DNA of 56,984 nt from assembly GCA_001803235.1 (NCBI GenBank), contig MHBL01000434.1:1-56984 (forward strand). The letters run 5' to 3'. Positions 51,163 through 56,984 of the stretch are shown here, piece by piece; position 1 is the stretch's first letter, and each line of letters starts with the position of its first letter. Source of the DNA: Lentisphaerae bacterium RIFOXYA12_64_32. Its GTDB lineage: Bacteria > Verrucomicrobiota > Lentisphaeria > Oligosphaerales > YB12-FULL-65-16. Below the pieces are notes generated by a model. That model made no database searches and was not told where the DNA came from. It was given only the letters and a program-made list of their open reading frames with translations. The position numbers and the translations under genes were made by a program.

Positions 51163-52847
51163 CCGTTCTTGCCCAACGCCGCCGTCACCTTTCCGGACAG
51201 ATCGGTGAGCGTAAAGGGTTTTTGCACGAAGGCCAATACGCCGGCGTCGAGGATGCTCTGCGCCTCGCCGTTCAGGCTGTATCCGGAGGCGAGCAGTGCC
51301 TTGACTTGGGGGTGAATGGCGCGCAGGGCTTCGAACAGGGCCTTGCCTGACATCTTGGGCATCACCATGTCCAGGAGTACCAAGTCGATTTCCCGCCACG
51401 AACGGCGGTAGGTTTCCAGCGCTTCGACCGCATCCGCGCAGGCGATGACCTCGCAGCCAAGCCGGGTCAGCATGTCCACGGCCAAGTCCAGAACGAGTTT
51501 TTCGTCGTCGACCACCAGGACGCGGCCGTGGCAAGGGGCAGCCGATACCGCCGGCGTCTCCGGCGTGTCGGGAACCGGTTGATCGAGGAGCGGCAGGTAG
51601 ATCAGCATCGTGGTGCCCTCCCCGAGTTCGCTGCGGACTCGGATCGCGCCGCCGTGGTTCCTCACTGTGCCGTAGACCGAGGCAAGCCCCATTCCTGTTC
51701 CCCGTCCTGGGCCTTTGGTGGTGAAGAACGGTTCGAACAGCCGGCGCTTCGTCTCCGGTCCCATCCCGACGCCCGAATCCCTGACGCTGATTTCCAGGCA
51801 ACGGCCGGTGGGCTGGTCATCTCCCGGCAGGGCGTCAGCGAAATCCAGAATCCGCGTGGCAAAGACCAATTCGCCGCCATCCGGCATGGCATCGCGGGCG
51901 TTCAAACCGAGATTCAGCAGTGCATTTTGGATCTGGCTTGGATCGCCGGATACCATGGGCGGGTCCGCGTCGAGGTGCTGCCGGACTTGGATTTGTTTGT
52001 CGATGCTGCGTCGCAGAAGTTCCGCGACCTCGCCGAGGATCCGATGCACGTTCACGGGGACAATTGCGTACTTGCCCTTGCGCGCGAACGCCAGGAGTTG
52101 CCGGGTGAGGTCGGCGGCGCGCGTGCCGGCCATCTTGATGTTCCGCGCGTACCGGCTGAGGTTCTCATCCTCCAGCCGGTCGACGAGCATATCGGCATAG
52201 CCGAGGACGCCGGCGAGCTGGTTGTTGAAGTCGTGCGCCACACCGCCGGCGAGCTGGCCGATGGCTTCCATTTTCTCGGACTGGCGGAGCCGCTCCTCGG
52301 TCGTCTTGTGTTCGGTGATGTCGCTCATCGTGACACGGCATACGGGGGCGCCACTCTCCGCGTCCTGCCCCATGGTCCCTTCCAACCGCGCCCAGAAGGG
52401 ACGGCCGTCCTGGCGCATCAGTCGCAGTTCACAGGCCTGCGGTGCGCCGGTTTCGAAGAGCTGTTTGCGGTGCAGGTAGTAAACGTCCTGATCTTCTGGC
52501 AGGACAAATCGGTGCAGCGGCTGGTTGACCAAGGCGTCCCGCGGCACTCCCAGCAGTGCGGCGGCGCGCAGGTTCGCTTCCAGGATCAGCCCGGGTTCGC
52601 CGAGGGTGAGATAGCCGACCGGGGCCAGGTCGTACAGTTCGAAGTACCGCGTTCGCGACGTTTCGAGCGCCGCCCGCGTTTGACGCAGTTCCGCGTTCTG
52701 CATCTCCAGTTCGATCTGGTGCACCCGCAGTTCGTGAACCAGACGTTTGGCTTCCGCGAGCGAGGGAACTTCGATGTCCTGCGCCGCCACGGCCGCGGCT
52801 TTGTCCTCCGCGCGCCGGCGCAAATTCTTGTCCCGCTCGTTCGTCAT
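51159..52847 (-). CDS. hybrid sensor histidine kinase with PAS and receiver domains
   Basis: 562 residues from ATG 52847. An N-terminal coiled coil (about 10-65) precedes one PAS domain (about 70-185). HisKA follows with phospho-acceptor His205 (GGVAHDFNNQLAGVLGYADM), then HATPase_c (N-box LNARDAMPDGG, DSGVGM, GRGTGMGLA) and a C-terminal receiver (about 440-560) with acceptor Asp493 (LVLLDMVMPKMSG). No transmembrane helix, so it is cytosolic. It starts 43 bases after the CheB-CheR-PAS gene stop and is likely co-transcribed with it. It may supply the kinase activity that the neighbour lacks. Confidence 0.93.
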   Translation of the reverse strand: MTNERDKNLRRRAEDKAAAVAAQDIEVPSLAEAKRLVHELRVHQIELEMQNAELRQTRAALETSRTRYFELYDLAPVGYLTLGEPGLILEANLRAAALLGVPRDALVNQPLHRFVLPEDQDVYYLHRKQLFETGAPQACELRLMRQDGRPFWARLEGTMGQDAESGAPVCRVTMSDITEHKTTEERLRQSEKMEAIGQLAGGVAHDFNNQLAGVLGYADMLVDRLEDENLSRYARNIKMAGTRAADLTRQLLAFARKGKYAIVPVNVHRILGEVAELLRRSIDKQIQVRQHLDADPPMVSGDPSQIQNALLNLGLNARDAMPDGGELVFATRILDFADALPGDDQPTGRCLEISVRDSGVGMGPETKRRLFEPFFTTKGPGRGTGMGLASVYGTVRNHGGAIRVRSELGEGTTMLIYLPLLDQPVPDTPETPAVSAAPCHGRVLVVDDEKLVLDLAVDMLTRLGCEVIACADAVEALETYRRSWREIDLVLLDMVMPKMSGKALFEALRAIHPQVKALLASGYSLNGEAQSILDAGVLAFVQKPFTLTDLSGKVTAALGKNG

Positions 52848-52890
52848 GGGCTCCGTCCTTCGTCCGATCGATATGCCCCGAAAGGCTGCC

Positions 52891-55800
52891 TCACGATACC
52901 TCTTTGCTGCCGGTCTTGCTCTCGTGTCCCGCCGGACCGCGGAAAACGCGTCCGGTGGCGTCGTGGCCATAGAGATTGACGTAATCCTCGCCTGGCGGCT
53001 GGACCGCAGAGAACCAGAACGTACGGCCACCAGCATCAGGGATATCAGCTTCCACGACTTGACCCGAAGCGCGGGCCTCGGCCACCAGCGCGCCTACCGC
53101 AGCCGGCAAAGGGCGGTCCGTCGCACCGCCCAACGAGGTCAGCCACGCGCGCGCTGGACCGTTAGCATACAGTACCACGCCATCGCCACCAACTCGCAGC
53201 ACGGGATCGGGGTTCTGCTCCGGGAACTGCGCGGAGCGCTGCAGCGCGACAGCCACCTGCTTCTGCTCGGTGATGTCGTGAACCATGCCGATGGACCGGA
53301 CAATGCGGCCTGCGGCGTCGCGGACGTGCGTGCATTTCTCGTGGACAATCCGGACCTCGCCGGTGGTCTTGCGGACGACGCGATGCTCGATCTCGTACGT
53401 GTCGCGGCCCTCGCGCAACGAGCTGGAATAGGCGGCGTCCACAGCCGCGCGGTCGTCGGGGTGTATCGCCTCGATGAACGCCTCGTAGGTCGCGCTGAAC
53501 TCCTGCGGCTGGAGTCCGAAAATGCGGTAGACCTCGTCCGACCAGAACAGGCGGTCTTTGAGCAGGTCCAGTTCCCAACTGCCGAGATGCGCGATCGCCT
53601 GCGAGCGCTGCAACAACTGATCCCTCTCCCGCAGCGCCTCTTCCGCCCGCTTGCGTTCGGTGATGTCCCACATCAGATCAGCCAGGCGCGTGGCGGTTGC
53701 CAAATCTCCCTGATCGTATTCCCGCAGCTTGTTTCCCACCCCGATAATAGCGACGATGCTTTCACCGCGGAACACGGGTACGACCATTTCACGAACCAGG
53801 GGCGCATGGCCCGGCGGCAGCCCTTTGCGGTGCGGCAGCGCCGCGTAATCGTTGTGAATGACCGGCTGGCGCTCGCGCAGACAGTCCACCCAGACGCCGG
53901 CTTGCGCGATATCGTACTTGTGTCCCGCGCCTTCCGCGGTGCACATCTCCTGCAGCGTCCTGGTGGACCAGGCCTGGAGCGACAGGGTCCTTTGGTCCGG
54001 TTCGACGAAGTGGAAGAACCCGATCGGGCTGTCGGTCATGGTGCACAACTCGTCCAGCATGACCTGGAGCAGTTCTCCCATCGAGTGCCTGGGGGCAAGG
54101 TCAACCAGGCGCAAGCGTGCCTCCGTGATGGCCTTCACCCGCCGGTGTTCGGTGATGTCCACAAACGTGAGCACCGCACCACCGACCGCGTGTTCCACGG
54201 TGCGATAGGGCCGGATACGCATCAGGTACCACACGTCCGCGTCGGTCCGCACTTCGACCTCGCGCGGCGCGAGGTCGTCCAACACGGTTCGCACGTCATC
54301 GACCAGGCGGCTGTAGCCCGTCAGGTTGGCGGCGAAGTGCCCCAGTGGCCGACCAATGTCGGTCGGGACCAGGTTGATCACCTGGGTGACGGCGGGCGTG
54401 AACCGGGTAATGCGCAGTTGCAGGTCCACAAAAAGCGTACCGACGCCCGTGCCGGCCAGTAGATTGTTCATGTCGTTGTTGGCCTGCGACAGATCGCAGA
54501 CCTTAACTTGCAGCTCGGCGTTGACCGTGGCCAACTCTTCGTTGACCGATTGCATTTCCTCGGTGGCCGTCTCCAGTTCCTCGTTGGTGGATTGCAGGTC
54601 TTCGTTGACCGACTGCATCCTGTCGTTGGTGGACGTGAGCTCCTCGTTGGCGTTCACCATCTCCTCGACCATGGTCTGGAGATACTCCTCCTTGGCTTGG
54701 AGCTCCTGTTCGAGCGCGGAAATGCGTCCATCACTGTCCGGGAGCGCGCGCGCGTCCATGGGCACAGCCTGTGCCGGCCGGCCGGCGTCGGCCCACGGCG
54801 TTTCCTCGATGATGACCAGGACCAGGTCTGACACAGCAGTCCCATCGGCGCCCGCGGCCACCGGACGCACGGTCAGATCCACCACGATGAACTCGCTGTC
54901 GGTCTTGACCCGCAGCCCCGGATAGCGCACCGGCTGCTTTTGGGACGCCACTTTGCGCAGGGCGATGGTCAACTCCCGCCGCAGCCCCTCCCGGGCCATG
55001 GTCAGAATATTCATGCCCGCATCGCCAGGGGCAGGTTCCAGGAATCTTCCGGTGCGGCCACGGACATGCAGGATGTTGCCTCGACCGTCAACGAGCACGC
55101 CGGCGTGCGCATAGTGCTGCAGCATGGTCAATTCGGTCAGTTCGTGGAAGTTGACCTTGGCCTGATCTCGGTCCTCTTCCCGACGCAGACGGGCGCGGTG
55201 GTCGTCCCCGCGGAGAAACGGAACGGTGGCGCCCGGCGCTGCCCGGGGCGCGCGGACGACGTCCCGCTTGCAGGCATAGAGCCGCGACGTACGGTCCAGC
55301 GTGGCGAAGAGCGTCGAGAATTCGCCGACCGTCTCGGATGTCCCAAGGAACAGCACGCCATCTGGTTTCAACGCACCGTGGAACAGGGGGATGAGTCGGT
55401 GGTGTAAGTTCTCGTTAAAGTAGATCAGGAGGTTGCGGCAACTGATCAAGTCCAGCCTGGAGAACGGCGGGTCCCTGATCACGTCCTGTTCGGAAAAGAC
55501 CAGCAGATCGCGGATGGCCTTTTGTACGCGAAAGCCGCCGCTGGCCGGATCATGGACGAAAAAGCGAGCCAGCCGTTCGGGCGAGATGTCGGTGGCGATG
55601 CTGGCGGGGAAGACACCGGCACGGGCCTGTTCGATGGCCCGCTTGTCGATGTCGCTGGCGAAGACCTGCACCTTGAACGCTTGCTTCTGCGTCGCCATGT
55701 ACTCATGGAGCACGATGGCGATCGAATAAGCCTCCTCGCCGGTCGAGCAACCGCACACCCAGACCCGGACCGCCGCGCCGGCGGTCTTGCCGGTGAAAAG

Positions 55801-56796
55801 GCGTGGCACAACCTGCGCCTGCAGGACCGCGAAGGCCTCTGTGTCGCGGAAGAAGCGGGTGACGCCGATCAGCAGGTCGCGGAACAGCGCCTCCACTTCC
55901 GACGCGGTGATCCGCAGATACTGCAGATACTCATCCGGTCGCGCGATCTGGTGCATGGCCATGCGCCGCTCGACACGGCGGCTGAGCGTGTTCGCCTTGA
56001 ACTGGGAAAGATCGTGCCCGGTATGGGCCCGCAACAGGACACAGACTTGCCGCAGCACGTCCGAAGGCTCGGGGGCTGGGGCGGTCGGATGGTGGAGTCT
56101 CTTTCCGGGGGCGTAGTTCGTGTAGGCGACGAGCCGGGCTGGCATCTCGGCGGGCGGCAACACATAGTCCACCAGGCCCGTGGCAATGGCGCTGCGCGGC
56201 ATGCCGTCAAACTCGGCGGACTCCGGTGTCTGGGCCATGACCATGCCGCCTTCGCCCTTGATCGCCCGCAGCCCCTGCGTGCCGTCGCTGCCGGTGCCGG
56301 ACAGAACGATGCAGACGCCCCGTTCGCGCCGGTCCTGGGCCAGGGACTGGAAGAAGAAGTCTATTGGCAGCCACAGACCGCGCGGTCCGGACGGCGGCAG
56401 CAACCGCAGCGCGCCGTCCTGCAAGGCCATGTCATGGCCGGGCGGAATCACGTAGATGCAGTTGGGCGCGACCCGCACCCCATCTTCGACCTCGAAAACC
56501 AGCATGTGGGTGTAGTGCCGGAGCAGCTCGCTCAGAGTGCTGTTGTGGTCCGGGGACAGGTGCTGCACCAGCACAAAAGCCAAGCCGGTATCGGCATTGG
56601 CCGGGATGGCGGAGAAGAAGGCCCGGCACGCCGCCAGCCCTCCGGCCGACGCGCCGATGCCCACGACAGGGAAGTTCGCCTCCGGCGGCGTCTGGGAACG
56701 GGCCAGGGAGTCAACGGCCGGGGCTGGCCGCGTGCGCCGTGTTTTCGGCGGTTTGGCAGGCGCCCCAGAGGGTTTCGTCTTCTTCGTCCCGCCCAT
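52891..56796 (-). CDS. CheB-CheR fusion with PAS and GAF domains, no kinase domain
   Basis: 1301 residues from ATG 56796, with AGGAGGAAG upstream. The N-terminal CheB methylesterase domain (about 40-225) has Ser50 (GIGASAGG), His79 and Asp171. A CheR methyltransferase domain (about 255-520) has the SAM site WVCGCSTGEEAYSIAI and RNLLIYF. A PAS-like segment (about 565-680) and a long coiled coil with repeats of NEELxS (about 705-805) follow. Then come a PAS domain with FVDITEH (about 805-920), a GAF domain (about 935-1080), a PAS_3 domain (about 1105-1205) and a last PAS-like domain. It has no histidine kinase domain, unlike many CheB/CheR/PAS fusions. It likely modifies a receptor or partner and binds small-molecule or redox signals for the kinase downstream. 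Confidence 0.9.
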   Translation of the reverse strand: MGGTKKTKPSGAPAKPPKTRRTRPAPAVDSLARSQTPPEANFPVVGIGASAGGLAACRAFFSAIPANADTGLAFVLVQHLSPDHNSTLSELLRHYTHMLVFEVEDGVRVAPNCIYVIPPGHDMALQDGALRLLPPSGPRGLWLPIDFFFQSLAQDRRERGVCIVLSGTGSDGTQGLRAIKGEGGMVMAQTPESAEFDGMPRSAIATGLVDYVLPPAEMPARLVAYTNYAPGKRLHHPTAPAPEPSDVLRQVCVLLRAHTGHDLSQFKANTLSRRVERRMAMHQIARPDEYLQYLRITASEVEALFRDLLIGVTRFFRDTEAFAVLQAQVVPRLFTGKTAGAAVRVWVCGCSTGEEAYSIAIVLHEYMATQKQAFKVQVFASDIDKRAIEQARAGVFPASIATDISPERLARFFVHDPASGGFRVQKAIRDLLVFSEQDVIRDPPFSRLDLISCRNLLIYFNENLHHRLIPLFHGALKPDGVLFLGTSETVGEFSTLFATLDRTSRLYACKRDVVRAPRAAPGATVPFLRGDDHRARLRREEDRDQAKVNFHELTELTMLQHYAHAGVLVDGRGNILHVRGRTGRFLEPAPGDAGMNILTMAREGLRRELTIALRKVASQKQPVRYPGLRVKTDSEFIVVDLTVRPVAAGADGTAVSDLVLVIIEETPWADAGRPAQAVPMDARALPDSDGRISALEQELQAKEEYLQTMVEEMVNANEELTSTNDRMQSVNEDLQSTNEELETATEEMQSVNEELATVNAELQVKVCDLSQANNDMNNLLAGTGVGTLFVDLQLRITRFTPAVTQVINLVPTDIGRPLGHFAANLTGYSRLVDDVRTVLDDLAPREVEVRTDADVWYLMRIRPYRTVEHAVGGAVLTFVDITEHRRVKAITEARLRLVDLAPRHSMGELLQVMLDELCTMTDSPIGFFHFVEPDQRTLSLQAWSTRTLQEMCTAEGAGHKYDIAQAGVWVDCLRERQPVIHNDYAALPHRKGLPPGHAPLVREMVVPVFRGESIVAIIGVGNKLREYDQGDLATATRLADLMWDITERKRAEEALRERDQLLQRSQAIAHLGSWELDLLKDRLFWSDEVYRIFGLQPQEFSATYEAFIEAIHPDDRAAVDAAYSSSLREGRDTYEIEHRVVRKTTGEVRIVHEKCTHVRDAAGRIVRSIGMVHDITEQKQVAVALQRSAQFPEQNPDPVLRVGGDGVVLYANGPARAWLTSLGGATDRPLPAAVGALVAEARASGQVVEADIPDAGGRTFWFSAVQPPGEDYVNLYGHDATGRVFRGPAGHESKTGSKEVS

Positions 56797-56902
56797 CTTC
56801 TTCCTCCTGGGGGGGGCATCACGAGACCAATACGGGCTACCTGACGGCAACGCGTGAGTGCCGCCGGAGTATTATTACAATACTACTTGACGGAACAAAA
56901 AG

Positions 56903-56955
56903 CGACCTGTGCAAGCAGAGTAAAGGTAATGCGTCAGTTGCGGGTGGAGATAAGG
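56903..56955. repeat. repeat fragments at the right end
   Basis: CGACCTGTGCAAGCAG (56903-56918) equals the terminal repeat of family C. TGCGTCAGTTGCGGGTGGA (56931-56949) matches, with one difference, the end of the family A element next to its terminal repeat. The window ends before either element can be judged complete. Confidence 0.55.
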
Positions 56956-56984
56956 TCGAAGTTTGACCTGGGCTGACGCCTAAA

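Overview
This is a GC-rich bacterial chromosome segment, ordinary in gene density but unusually full of short palindromic and dispersed repeats. The bacterium has a Gram-negative-type envelope: there is a Pal-like OmpA lipoprotein, CdsA, UppS, an L,D-transpeptidase and several secreted proteins. The mix of very large secreted glycoside-hydrolase-like proteins, an AraC regulator, decayed DUF4838 and beta-helix genes, FHA/GAF and Ser/Thr-kinase signalling proteins and rubrerythrin with thiol peroxidase suggests a carbohydrate-degrading, oxygen-sensitive member of the PVC group (Kiritimatiellota/Lentisphaerota) or a relative such as Hydrogenedentota. That placement is inferred from gene content; there is no rRNA gene or other phylogenetic marker analysis behind it. 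I found no tRNA, rRNA, CRISPR array, transposase or integrase.

Layout. 1-2.4 kb holds two decayed loci: a DUF4838 lipoprotein pseudogene that still has a good promoter, and an acyltransferase joined out of frame to the tail of a PAP2-like membrane protein. 2.7-11 kb is central metabolism: UDP-glucose dehydrogenase, a translationally coupled NfnA/NfnB-type flavoprotein pair, enolase and a fused aconitase. 11-18.7 kb holds an atypical Ser/Thr kinase, a LysM/L,D-transpeptidase, accA, a threonylcarbamoyl-AMP synthase, the coupled queF-prmC pair, mazG and an AraC regulator. 18.9-22.9 kb (minus) is a three-gene coupled operon moxR / DUF58 / transglutaminase. 23.1-24.8 kb (minus) is an oxidative-stress cluster rbr / rubredoxin-like / tpx, with a promoter embedded in a dyad. 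25.3-26.5 kb is a zinc-ribbon/FHA/GAF protein.

26.9-31.3 kb has an SDR oxidoreductase and a 1178-residue secreted barrel protein. 31.5-35.3 kb runs purA, uppS, cdsA, rhomboid protease. 35.4-36.4 kb is a coupled pal-mutT pair. 36.8-41.9 kb has a beta-helix pseudogene, a second secreted barrel protein and an alpha/beta hydrolase. 42.4-46.1 kb (minus) has a zinc-ribbon/B-box membrane protein, ispE and a metallophosphatase. 46.9-51.2 kb has nadD, rsfS, a secreted EEP-family protein, an aldo/keto reductase and an alkyltransferase. 51.2-56.8 kb (minus) is a two-gene sensory unit: a CheB-CheR-PAS/GAF protein lacking its own kinase domain, followed by a hybrid histidine kinase.

Between the genes I recognise six families of non-autonomous repeats, named A to F here. 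Several are large imperfect palindromes with terminal inverted repeats (MITE-like), and they occur together with gene decay: two or three pseudogenes, and one gene whose 3' end and stop codon lie inside a repeat. The most distinctive material in the window is this repeat landscape, the kinase and FHA proteins with altered signature residues, the possible structured leader of purA and the palindromic promoter of the rubrerythrin cluster. I did not find a clearly new multi-gene defence or mobile system.
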